This document shows, in pieces, positions 32,528 to 43,028 of a DNA stretch of 64,000 nt (the stretch's first letter is position 1; every line of letters begins with the position of its first letter). The notes under the pieces were generated by a model. That model worked only from the letters and a program-made list of their open reading frames with translations. It was not told where the DNA came from and made no database searches. The DNA is from Phanerochaete sordida. Lineage: Eukaryota > Basidiomycota > Agaricomycetes > Polyporales > Phanerochaetaceae. Where the stretch lies: the NCBI GenBank assembly GCA_019973155.2, contig BPQB01000034.1, positions 1 to 64,000 of the forward strand, read 5' to 3'. The position numbers and the translations under genes are program-made.

Positions 32528-34892
32528 TCAGATATAGGGGTAGGGATTTTTGAGCTCCTTGCCGCGTTTCCTCAAATTCTTCAGAGTGGGCTCGGGGTCG
32601 CGTGCTAGGTCGACTGCCACACCTGCTGCGTCTCTGCCAAGCAGCCACGTCATCTGGAGAACGCCGAGGCCTTCCAGCCTGTAGTGCTCCCCCTTCTTTG
32701 GCCGCGTCTTCGGCTGCCAGATCAGGACGCCAGCAGTGGCAAGCATCACAGTCGACAACGCCAGTCCATACCACGACTGCCCCAGTTCGTGAGTGCTACT
32801 AGTAGCATAGAATAGATCCACACTTACTGATGATGGATTGACCTAGAGATCAGCTCAAGCATGAGACCTGTAATCTGCCATATACTAGACCCGAGACTCA
32901 CGAAGACGAGATCACGGGCTTGCCACGGCGAGTATCCACTTCCAAGTTCTGGACTTTCTTCTGCTGACAACGCCATCGTATTAATTGCCGCTGTCGTTCA
33001 TACGAGCCTTCGTTAGTGTGCAGAAAGGGATGATCGTACTCAATGCACATACTGCGCCAGTAGACAAGCGCGAACGCCCGCGATAGCATAAAATTGAGGT
33101 CTTGTAGCGATACGGCGGGCATACTGAGATTGTAATAGCCGAGGACCTCCATGAGCGTTCTGGGTACGCGTCAGACGACGTTGAAATCGACATGGCAAAT
33201 CATGATCCGCGTCACTCACTCTTCGAGTAGAGTGTAGTGGTAATATTCGGTTTCGCGGCCCATATTCATTGTCAGCGTATACTGACTGACACCTGAAGAC
33301 GAGCTAAATTGGAATGCCTGCCAACAAAGATAAACGTTACTGACGACCTTGCCAGTGTCAATCACGACTCACCAGAGTGGGCATCTGGGGCAGGGATGAC
33401 GCGTTGTCAGGTCCGGACCACTCCTCCCAGGAAGAAGGGTCTGGAGAAGGGACACTGAGGTCTACGCTGTAAGGGAGGACCTTCGTGTCCAGCTGGACCT
33501 GTGAGGCCAGTCCATTCAGATTGCAGGCGAAGATTTGGACCTGTGCAATGGTGTCTGTGAAAGCTTAGCACTCAGGCTCTTGCACGCGGACTTCATTCGA
33601 GATTCCCACCACATGAAGATACGACTCTGCACTTGTTAGGAACCTGAGGCGGATCAATCGGTGTCCAAGGTGCAGCCTGGCCATTCTCAGCTACCACAGG
33701 CAGTGTGGAAGCAATAAGGATGGTCGGAAGTAATGTACCATTCCGCTGCTGCGCTGGTCTCACATTCAGCGTACGGGAAACTGATAATCCGATTGTCAGA
33801 GGTGTATCAAAGACGACAAGTGGGAATTGCTCACTCATTGCAGCAGAAAAATCGACTTCTCTCAAAGAGGAGTCAGCGGTAGTAAAGACGTATCGGGGGA
33901 TCTTTTCGCGGACGAGCGTCAAGTCTTGTTGCACATATGGGAGCACCTTGCAATCGGCCTGAAAAACGAGTGCATGCGCTGGGATGCTAAGCGTCGAGAA
34001 GTAGTTCGGAACGCTGTACACGACGTTGTTCCAAAGGCCCGTCGTGGTCATGGCGACATTGCTGCTTGAGTTGAGGAGAGGCAGCACGCTTATGACAGGA
34101 GATGACTCCAGCATGCTGCTCGGTAATGAGAGGCGGCCGCCAATGGGTTACCAGGGCGCGGAGCTCACCTCGTATTATCAGCACTAATCTCATCCATGAG
34201 CATGTGCGACGCCAGGTTCTGGTAGCCGGTCGCCCCCCATGTGTTCGCGAAGACGAAAAGGTCCGTCGCGACCATGCCCAGCACGAGCCCCGCGCCGAGG
34301 TAGAGCACGATGCAGACGATGAACGCAAGCGTCCTGAGGTCGGCCTTCCGCGTCCCGCGCGCGCCCTTCCCGAGCATGTCCTTGTACCGCCACACGACGG
34401 GCACCGTCGCGCCGAGGCCAAGCCACGCGCTCGCCTGGTCGTCCATCGCCGTGAGCGTGTGGTCCGCGCGCACGACGCGCCGCAGCGCGAGCTTCTGCGT
34501 GATGAACAGCAGCGGCACCGTGTACGCCTGGCTCGCCCCGCCTCAGCACGCCGCACAGCGACGAAAAGGGCGCAGCGCACCTTGATGATCCAGCTCGGCT
34601 TGTTCGTCAGCTGCGCGTAGACGAAGCCCGTCACGCTCCCGAGCTCGTTCCTGTCGAAGTTGATGAGCCGGCCGTCCCGCAGCTTCTGTATGGCGAGCAG
34701 CGCCACGAAGAGCGCCACGAGGGCGACGTGCGCGAGCACGCAGGTCACGACGAGTGCAATCTCGACGAGTGCGCTCCTGCGCCCAGATGGCGGTGGCGGC
34801 TCGTTCTCGTGCTCCGCCTCGCCCTTCCGAATGTCGCTGCGTGCATCGTCGTCGAAGTGCGGCAGGGAGTCGTACGCTGTCTTGTAGTGCAT
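32528..34892 (-). CDS. unclassified multi-exon membrane protein, family copy 4 (inverted, mosaic)
   Basis: This fourth paralogue is on the opposite strand, 13 kb from the tandem array. It starts MHYKTAYDSLPHFDDDARSD and has the helix VEIALVVTCVLAHVALVALFVALLAI. Exon 2 has AYTVPLLFITQKLALRR, AMDDQASAWLGLGATVPVVW and LVLGMVATDLFVFANTWG. Exon 1, intron 1 and most of exon 2 are closest to copy 3. From the end of exon 2 (DEISADNTR) to the tail (GLGVLQMTWLLGRD, NPYPYI) it is closest to copy 2. FQADCK and FACNLNGL are kept. The intron that follows the 15-nt exon in the other copies lacks its AG acceptor here, but its 39 nt stay open in frame. The stop is at 32528-32530. The function is unknown. Confidence 0.7.
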
Positions 34893-34941
34893 AACGGGGA
34901 GGGAGCAGATATTGATGGGGCCCCTTCGGCAATGGGACACC

Positions 34942-34950
34942 CGCTATAAG
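34942..34950 (-). promoter_or_regulatory. TATA-like box of membrane-family copy 4
   Basis: On the minus strand it reads CTTATAGCG and lies about 50 nt before the ATG at 34892. It is identical to the box before copy 1. Confidence 0.5.
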
Positions 34951-35040
34951 ACGAGGCGCACCCAGACGACTGAGAGAAGGATCCTCGATGCTCCTGGACG
35001 AAGTTTGCGCACAGATGTGGCGGCAGTGCTGTGACTTCCC

Positions 35041-35136
35041 AGGACGTGCCGGTTGCTGGTGATAAAGAGGAGGACGAGCGTCGTCGTATCACTGCCATCG
35101 CGCAGCGTCGCTACAAGGCAGTGCTGTGTCTTCTCA
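35041..35136 (+). repeat. tandem upstream element, unit 1
   Basis: It begins AGGACGTGCCGGTTGCTGGT and contains CGTATCACTGCCATCGCG, then CAGCGTCGCTACA. The next 95 nt repeat it imperfectly. A single copy lies before copy 3 at 16816-16900. Confidence 0.65.
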
Positions 35137-35231
35137 GGACGTCCCAGCTGCTGGTTCTCGGGGGACGTCCCTGGGAGGACAGGCGTCGCCGTATCACTGC
35201 CATCGCGGAGCGTAGCTACAGGACATTCGCA
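35137..35231 (+). repeat. tandem upstream element, unit 2
   Basis: It begins AGGACGTCCCAGCTGCTGGT and contains the same CGTATCACTGCCATCGCG followed by GAGCGTAGCTACA. It directly abuts unit 1. Confidence 0.65.
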
Positions 35232-35357
35232 CGCCGCGATAAACGCACTGTATCAGCTCCGCGGCGCGCGCAATGCTGAACGCGCGGAGCATAGTCAACA
35301 TTTCACATGGCGTGGGGGGGTACCAGTGGTTCTGGTGCACATACTTATATTTGTTGA

Positions 35358-35450
35358 GGCCGTGGGCAGGTCCTTGTTCGACGGAGCGCCAACGAGCCGA
35401 GATCCTAACCTCGAAGGAGTTAGACGGCACTCGGGCAATGGGCTCGCAAT
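35358..35450. repeat. duplicated upstream block (partner at 16602-16691)
   Basis: It matches the reverse complement of 16602-16691, with GAGCCGAGATCCT and GTTAGACGGC in common. It marks the outer part of the segment duplicated between copies 3 and 4. Confidence 0.65.
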
Positions 35451-36204
35451 GTGCGTCGAACCTGTCATCTGGACAACATCTCTGATTTGCTCATGACGTT
35501 CGCTGAAATGACAGGTGAGAACAGCCCATGCCGAGCCGAGAGCACATGCGAATTTCCATACCTTCGGCTGTACTCTATCCAGGGGGAGCAGCGTCGTCCT
35601 GGGAATGCGGTGCTGGTTGCTGTGGGCCACGCGCCGAACGGCTTATTGTGCCTCCGGCTAGATTCAGCTAGAAGTGCAGCGAGTATTCAAATATAAAAAT
35701 GGTCGCGCAAAACTGCCCACGACTCGTCTTTGAGATTGTGACCCTAGAGGACTCTTCAGGACGAAAGCATCGACGTGTTAGCGCACCCACGCATGAAGAT
35801 AAACTGATGCCAGTCGCACCTCAATCATACACGTAAAAAGGCATTGGACTGGAGTACCGATAATGCGTCTTCTCTGGCTAGCAGCGATGCCATCTGCTCG
35901 TGAGCGCGTGAGCATCCGCACAAGGTAGCAGCCGCCTGCGGTGATTCACTGCCTCAGAGACCGGCTTTTGGAACACTGCACCCGGCAGCTCTAAAGCCTT
36001 CACTGCGTTCGGCGAAGTTAGATTGGATGCAAATGACACTGGCAGTGTACCGCTGACCATAGCCTGCGCGGGCCGCCGCGTTCAACATAATTGCTTGCAT
36101 AATGCAGTGAACCTCATTGGCCGTGAGGCCATAGACTTTCGCTAGCGACCGTCAGACACCGCAGGCTGACCAGAGCCTACAGAGCAGGTGTTCTACACAT
36201 AGAA

Positions 36205-36420
36205 AAGTGAGTGCCTCTTTTCGTGCGTATGCTGCTGCACAATCTTACGCTGCATCCCACTCTCAGTGCTCAACCGGCACGGGCGCGACAGGGAAGCCTT
36301 CCTCGCCGAGTGCGTGGCGCTCTCGAAGGCCAAAGAGCAGTGACGCCCTACCACCGCCTGTGCACCTCCGGCCTTCCCTCCTGCCCGCGTCTGGTGGTGT
36401 GGACGGGCGACGCTTGAAGG
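36205..36420 (+). pseudogene. short remnant related to 31846-32050
   Basis: The frame DREAFLAECVALSKAKEQ is followed by a stop codon. The surrounding 200 nt match the region 31846-32050 in the same orientation (GTGAGTGC, TGCGTATGCTG, TCCTCGCCGAGTGCGT, CACCGCCTGTGC). No continuation of the gene is present. This is a second, more decayed remnant, on the other side of membrane-family copy 4. Confidence 0.45.
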
Positions 36421-36911
36421 TGGTGGTACTTCGAAGGGACAATTCGTGTCAATTACTCTGGCAGCCTGGAATGATCTGGGTGTGGACGTGCCCACCATCT
36501 GCTTGAGTTTGGGCGTGGAGGGCGTATCACGAGAACGAATACTTGCCAGAACCGCGTGGCACAGCCCAGGCCTGAGGCAGCAGTTCGTCGCGCGTCCGAC
36601 GCGCGCGCAGGCTGACGGAGGGCTGCTTAACGCGTCGAGCGGGTCACGTGCCGGGCGACTAATTTGTTTCCGAAGCGTCGCGCACGGGCTGCCGAACGAA
36701 CTCGTCCTCTCCCTCCGCCGTCCCGCCCGCCGGCGCTCCTATCTCGCTCGCCGCACGCCCCGCCGCCCTCGCTTGCCCGCCGACGCCCACCTCGCCGTCT
36801 CTTTCGTGCTCTCGCTGTCACCGCATCTATCTCTGTCGGGTTTTTCGGCACACGCTCCTCGACGCACACACCACCCGCTGCACCACGCTTCGCCGCCAGC
36901 ACTCGAAAACG
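36421..36911. other. intergenic, leader of the ferredoxin gene
   Basis: No gene. The 250 nt before the ferredoxin ATG are C- and CT-rich (CCCGCCCGCCGGCGC, CGCCCCGCCGCCCTCGC), as in many fungal housekeeping promoters. No clear TATA box. Confidence 0.4.
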
Positions 36912-37839
36912 ATGAACCTCGCCGCGCGCGCTGCACAGCGCATGGCCTCGTCGAGCCACGCCGCGCCCCGCTTTGCAGGCGGCTGCGCACGCAGGACGAC
37001 CGCACACTTTGCCTCTCGGACGTACCATTCCGAGTCACCCGCGGGCTCGTCGAGGCCGATATATGGCCCGTCTCGCCTGCTGAAGACACCTCTCTGCGGC
37101 ATGCAGAGCTCGGCGCGCGTCCAGCGGCGCGCGATGCACGCCAGCGCAGGTACGAGCCCAGTCCCATCCCCTATCGCCGTGTATTTCTCATTTCCCGTAT
37201 AGCAAGGCAGCACGGGCCGATATCGAGGCCTGCGCCGGGCACAGGGTGCGTGGTCGCACATGTTCGTGACGTGCACGTATGCTGAGGGCGCGGCGGGCAG
37301 AATCAAGGTGCACTGGAAGGACGCGAAGGGCAACCTCATCAAGACCACGGAGGCGAACGAGGGCGACGACCTACTAAGCATCGCGCACGAGTACGACATC
37401 GACCTCGAAGGTACGCCCGCACGGCTACTGCATCGCGGCCGTCCGCAGGCGGCCCGCCCCGCGCACGACGCTGAGCCATTTTTGCGCAGGTGCATGCGAA
37501 GGCTCGGTCGCGTGTTCGACCTGTCACGTCATCCTCGACCCGGAGTCGTTCGACATGCTGCCGGAGCCCGAGGTGCGTCCCGCCCGTGCCGCACAGTCCG
37601 CACCAGCTGACATGCAGGGGTGCACAGGACGACGAGAACGACATGCTCGACATGGCGTTCGGCCTCACGGACACGTCGCGCCTCGGCTGCCAGGTGAAGC
37701 TCACGAAGGAGCTCGACGGCATCAGCGCGACGCTGCCGAGTGCGACGCGGAATATGTTTGTGGATGGTGAGTTGCAATCTTGTATTGAGGGAGGTGGAGG
37801 CCTGACGGCCGTGCAGGCAAGAAACCCACACATCACTAG
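36912..37839 (+). CDS. yah1: mitochondrial [2Fe-2S] ferredoxin (adrenodoxin / Yah1 type)
   Basis: This ferredoxin carries electrons from the mitochondrial ferredoxin reductase to Fe-S cluster assembly and heme A or ubiquinone synthesis (family knowledge). Exons are 36912-37149, 37203-37245, 37301-37410, 37490-37572, 37628-37766 and 37817-37839. They sum to 211 residues, including a long Arg/Ser/Ala-rich mitochondrial presequence. The mature part begins near [17 protein letters not shown]. It has [20 protein letters not shown], the cluster ligands in [10 protein letters not shown] and the fourth Cys in [10 protein letters not shown]. It ends FVDGKKPTHH. The motif [23 protein letters not shown] block is present across the exon 4/5 junction. 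All six splice frames close. It appears intact. Confidence 0.93.
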
Positions 37840-38414
37840 CACTCGGCGTCGCGGTCTTACCTTATATGTTTTGCACACGCTATTGCATAAAATTGACGGC
37901 GTATAACGACCCACCGCTCTTACAGCTCAGTGCATGCGCGACAGATCGTCGACCCCTCTGATGCGGTTTTCCCTGACCATCGACAGATTACGCACGCACT
38001 GAAGCCCTTCGTATCTCAGCCGTCGTGCAAGCGATTTGAAACATCGTGGACGTGAGATGTTTGCTGCCTCTTTATCGCGCTGCATGCCTTGCTGTGACCG
38101 GACACGCAGGCGACTGACGAAGTCTCGTACGGAAACTGTGAGGGCCTCGCTCCTTCTTCCCCCTTCTTGCTAGACCCGCGGTACCACTAACCGCCGAGGT
38201 CGAGTTGTGCGTTCGTTCGTCCAGGAATCCCGATTGCTAGCGCATCGCCTCCGCCAGCGTCTGCTCACAACCCCAGAAGTTATGCTCTCCTCGTCTCCCT
38301 TGCTGCTACCAGGTTCTGCAGATTGTCACTATTTCCCATTTCCTAATAGCCCCGTGAGCGCTGCGCTGCTGGTCATAAACCCCTCATCCCTGCCTCCACC
38401 CCCCGTACCCCACA
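37840..38414. other. intergenic
   Basis: Nothing coding was seen between the ferredoxin gene and the next gene. The last 100 nt before 38415 are pyrimidine-rich (CCTCATCCCTGCCTCCACCCC), a likely leader. Confidence 0.4.
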
Positions 38415-40306
38415 ATGTCCTCTACAGCTGCAGCCGTCTACGCCAGCGAACTGGTTAAACTCCGCTATGGCCTTCCTCTCTGGCGTCCAGAGCCGACCAA
38501 GTTCGGCGAAGTGGAGATCGGCGATGTAGGCTTCGTCCTGGACGGGGCTTTGTACCGGCTCTTCAACGCGATGCGCCCTGCGACCGACCCGTTAAACTCG
38601 CGAGGGGTGCCCGAAGGCTTCATACAATTCCTCGTAGACGAGAAGGAGTTCTTGCACGTCGACGACTCCTACCTACCCCCGGGTCCTGTATGCACTTCCT
38701 CGACAAAGTTCTCAAACGTTCAAGCCGGTCTTCAGGCCTCAACGTGCGTTCCCCCGCCCATCATCGCCCGTGCTTGCTAACGTTGAGGGTGCTCAGTGGG
38801 GTGGCCGGCGCTGGGGTCTCCTATTCATTCAGCTGCAATGCCACGCGGGGCGCGATTGCTGTCTTAGGAGACTCCGGAAGGCAGGAGCGCTACATCCACA
38901 GCCAGGACCTTCGCGCATACGTCCAGACATACCATCGTACCTGGCTCGACTTTGCGCGTACGAAGAGGTACGATGTCGACAAATTCGACATGGTGTTCGT
39001 GTATGGCTGGGTCAAGACGTCGAAGTGGGCTCTTGCTACCTACACGAGCCAAGACACCGACCATCAGCTATCGTTCGCCGCCACGGCGAACGGGTTCGCA
39101 TCCGCTCAATTCGAAGTGGCCGCTGGAGACTGCGCGAAGTCGTCTGTAGAGCAGCGCGCTGGTCCAACGTGTCACCCAGGGGGCGATACCCACGGGACAC
39201 GCCGAGATCAATGCTTATTTTTGAGATACTACAAGGTCAACCGCCGAAGCCCAATAGCATCCAAGCTTCAAGTCGTAGCTAGACCTGAAGATGCAGAAGA
39301 TCGCTCCAGAGACACGTACTTCTGCACGCCCTGTCACTGTCTCCCCTTTCAGCCTTTGCAATGGTTAGGGCGGAAGATAAGGCCTTCAAAGGGGAAGAAG
39401 CAAGCAAGAGAGCTCGAACGTGTGCCAAATGTGAAAGACCAAGTCGAATCTATATCTTCAGAAGATGGTGATATATTCTACGACACACAATCTCCCGCGG
39501 AGGTATCGCATTTCCAACGTTCCTGCGAGTGTCGAGGGCTGATCAGCTGCGAAGGTCGCGGATCCATTAGATGTAATATCAACCTACATATTTGAGGTGA
39601 TTACATTACAATCACTTCGGTGCTGCGTCGTTTATACCGTGCATTTGCCGTCGTCCGTAGACCTCAGCGGCAACCACAGCTGTTGTAAGTCACGAAGAGC
39701 TATACGAACTTATGCCTGTAAGCATGCGTCCGAACATTTTCAGCTTTATGTATGCGACTAACCGATATTACTGTCACCAGTCAGATGATTGGCCTCAGGA
39801 TATTGCGTCTTATATGCGCCTCAAGCTGCCGCAAGTCACCGTGAGCAATGGGACTGGTAATTACCTCATTTACGCCAATAGAAATGGGCTTACATGTGCC
39901 ATACTTAGGTTGTCTCGCCATCGACGCTCCTCGAGATTCCTCATATCTTCGTCACGCCTCACCTGTACAGGATACTCTGCAAATTCGGAGCTGTCTCACC
40001 GATCTTCCACGCATTGTCACCGTCGATATACCACGACGAGACTCTGAGGATCGGTTCGACACTCCGTATCTAGAGGAACTAGGTGTAATTGTTCCTTCGC
40101 GAGCATCAGGGCATCCTCTTGACCTGTCGTGGCCGACAATTTCCGATAGTACATACAGGCACGCAACAGATAGCCCCACGACGCTCACGGCCCAATCTAC
40201 CTATGCGAGCAACGCAGACCTGCGATACTACCAAGGGTCGAGAATGGTCCCGAATTATGCTAGCCCTCCCGTTGACCATGCCTGCATCCAATGTATTTTG
40301 ATGTGA
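38415..40306 (+). CDS. basidiomycete orphan protein (no named domain)
   Basis: The start MSSTAAAVYASELVKLRYGL is followed by PLWRPEPTKFGEVEIGDVGF, LYRLFNAMRPATDP and GVPEGFIQFLV. After an intron come a beta-rich middle (GVSYSFSCNATRGAIAVLGD), VYGWVKTSKWALATYTS and DQCLFLRYYKVNRR. The next open frame ends at 39595, but splicing GAG to GTCGCGGATCC (near 39558) gives VADPLDVISTYIFE. Further exons give TTAVVSHEELYELMP and SDDWPQDIASYMRLKLPQ, and a last exon runs to the stop at 40304-40306. These C-terminal blocks fit, from memory, a family common in Agaricomycetes and annotated only as hypothetical. There is no signal peptide and no transmembrane helix. The function is unknown. The last splice (GTAATT...TTAG) is the least certain; without it the stop is at 40047. 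Confidence 0.62.
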
Positions 40307-40426
40307 TTGTCACTGCCTGTCGTGTTGATCCCAATCCAATATTTGCATTATTCACTTCTCGCCACTGTCGCATAGTGCTATTCTTCAAAATATGCAACTC
40401 TCGACTCCCCATGAGTGTCGTCATAC

Positions 40427-42455
40427 TTAGCGGCCAGTGTCCGCTGCATCATGCAGCCCAGTGGGCTTTGGCTGCCCCACACGGGTCGCACGCTGTGAAC
40501 AGGGCGCGCTCGACAAGCGCGACAGCGGCAGGGCGAACGACTCGGGCTCCTGCCGGTTCCCGAAGAAGTCGCGTATATTGAAGCTGTGGGAAGAGCGGAG
40601 CGTGAGGAGCGCGCGCAAAGGGGAGTCTGGTGCGGCACTGACGAGGCGAGCAGCGAGTTTGCGTAGATGCTGGCCATAGGGAAGTAGACTGGGGAGTATG
40701 AGCCGCTGTTGGAGGATTCTGGAGTGCGGAGGCAGGCTCACATGCGACAAAGACGAAATTGTGCTGCAGCCGGACGAACTACGGCGTCCGTTAGCTGGGA
40801 AGAGGCTTGATCGTAGATGCGTTCTGCGTACCGTGATGAGACAGCCCATCGCCACCATGCTACAAGAACGTCAGTGAGGATCTCTGGGCATCGCGCACTG
40901 TCTGACCTTGTGAGAAGTCCAGTGTTGACAGTGTATACCAAGAGTGCGTTGATATAGGACCCAATCCTGCGCAGCTCGTTCAGCATTCGGGTCTCTCGTG
41001 CTCGCAGGATGAGCTCGCCGTCTGCTGAACACTTTGTTGCGGGTCCTCGCGAGGTAGTAGCAGAGGAGGAGCGCAAGGACGACGTCCGAGACGAAGACGC
41101 TCGCCATGTCGGCTTGCAAGACCCACTTCAGCGGGTACAAATCAGCGAGCGGAAGAAGCCGAGTACGAGGGCGGGCTGCACCTTGCTGCTCTCGCGGAAG
41201 GCGGGAAAGGTCATCGCCCTGTATCTGCGCGTGATGAATATAATCAGCAATCGGATCTTGTCATGTCAGGTTTCCGGCTCTGACTTACGATTGTCCAGCG
41301 ACGACTATATTATGGTCAGCGTTTTAGATCAACGATAACGCAGACTCGGAGGCTTACCCATAGTCATCGCTGCAATGGAGAACCCAAATTTACATCTCTA
41401 TTTTGCCGAATAGCAGATATTGAACGTACCGAAAGCAAACGCGATACAGGTAGCCTGTAGAAGCCATGAATATTTCAGCGGGGAAATATGCCGCAGTGAA
41501 TAAGGTGACTAACCAACGCGGCTGTCAAAGGACGGTTCCTCTCGCTCACTGAAGGAAGTTAGCACGCTGGGATCTGGCGAGCATAACATACGCACAGATC
41601 CAGACCCGGTAGATGAACCAGCTTTCCGACCAGCCACATGTCAGAGGTTTAAGGGGACTCAAAACTTGACAGTACGAACCTCCGGACAATAGCATCATTA
41701 AGTCCCTTGAGTTCAATAATCAGTCCATCACATTTGGTCGAGCCGGTTGAACTCGACGCGACGTACGGTCAGGACGACCCCAAACTAAATGGCCGTATTC
41801 GGCGAGTCAAATACATTTGCCGTCAAGGACAAAGGGTACGACGCACCGAAATACTCCTGCAGCATCTGGATCAGTGATGATTGACAGATCAACACGCAGA
41901 TCTCGGGGCTGACCATGTTATGCGGTATATAGTCGTAGGACGTCCGTAATTCGTGACCATGTACCTTTCGCCGCACAGCGTAAGAGCGTGGCGTGTTTGA
42001 TCAACGAAAGAAAGCGTACCAATAGCACGGGTGTATCGACAGAGCCAGATGCGCAGTATTCACGACCCTGTAGGATAATCGCGTCAGTGAAAATGCACAC
42101 TGAGCGTCTCAAAAAGCCAGCTCACCAGAGGACCCAGACCTAGATCGCAGGGTAGATTCGCTGGTCGTCAGGCCCGACTCGATGTCCTTCGGACAGAAGA
42201 CAGTGCTCACAGTGCATTTTGTGTACACATCATCCTTGCAGAGTTTGTGCAGGACCATGAAGCTCTGCAGACAGATGATCCCGTACCAGCTAGATCAGCC
42301 CGTAAGCCATCAGCAACAGACTGACGAGATGAAGACTAGAAGTGTACGTACATGGCGCAGATGAAGGCACCTATCATCACCACACCCAGGGTGTCGTCCA
42401 GCGCGGGAAGAGTAGGCTCCAGCGGCGACGGCATGGACAAGGGTGCAGCAGACAT
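40427..42455 (-). CDS. DUF6534-type seven-helix membrane protein 1
   Basis: This belongs to the basidiomycete DUF6534 integral membrane family, whose function is unknown. The start MSAAPLSMPSPLEPTLPALD is followed by TLGVVMIGAFICA, then IWYGIICLQSFMVL. Family landmarks follow in order: VVNTAHLALSIHPCYWYMVT, a 10-nt exon (41847-41856, W-S-I-S), LNDAIVRSWFIYRVWI, LSERNRPLTA, ADMASVFVSDVVLALLLCYY, SYINALLVYTVNTGLLT, YFPMASIYANSLLASF and a polar tail, with the stop at 40427. I removed more than ten short introns by comparison with the two paralogues. One expected donor (at 41021) reads AC instead of GT, so this copy may be mis-spliced or use a different site. A TATA-like ATCTATATG lies about 45 nt upstream. 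Confidence 0.68.
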
Positions 42456-43028
42456 GGCTGCAGGATGGTCGGTCCACGTTTCGCCCCGCCAAGATCTATA
42501 TGTACCTCCCGTACCCTTGTCACAGCCGTGTGTTCTCCGCAGCACTATCTCCCTGGATCATCGCGTACGTCGAGGGCGGTGCGCGCAGAACCTTACGACG
42601 AGCCGACATCAATGAGGCGGGAGCTTGCCTGAGGATCTGGCGCGCCATCCCGCTCACATGGCCATATGTTTTGTCGCACGCTGTCGGTTCGAGACCAGGT
42701 GGCGAACCCGAGCCTCCCGCAGTGCCTTGCAACAGGGTGATTGGCAGATCCAGCACAGGACTGCGCGTGGATCGACAATTGACGTCGGGACGGCCATCAA
42801 GCAGAGCTGATCTCGAGGGCCCGTGCCACGGGAAACATGTGAAGAAGGACACGGTTTGAGCAGCACACACGTGGTGAACTTTTAGTCTGACCCTCATGAC
42901 GGTGACATGCTCAGCAATGTATCGTTCTGGCTTAGCTTCTTGCATCGCAATTAGGGTCGCGTACTATGGTAGATAACGTGCTCCATCAACATACCAGTGA
43001 CAGTGCTTGTGATCCAAGCCTTTGTTTA
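42456..43028. other. intergenic between DUF6534 gene 1 and the MFS gene
   Basis: About 570 nt without a supported coding exon. It contains the DUF6534 gene 1 promoter, with ATCTATATG at 42494-42502. Confidence 0.4.

Larger units (their letters stand above)
34893..36204. other. upstream region of copy 4 and adjoining intergenic DNA
   Basis: No coding exon was supported. It contains the TATA-like box of copy 4, two tandem copies of an about 95-nt element, and a block shared with the region upstream of copy 3. Confidence 0.45.
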
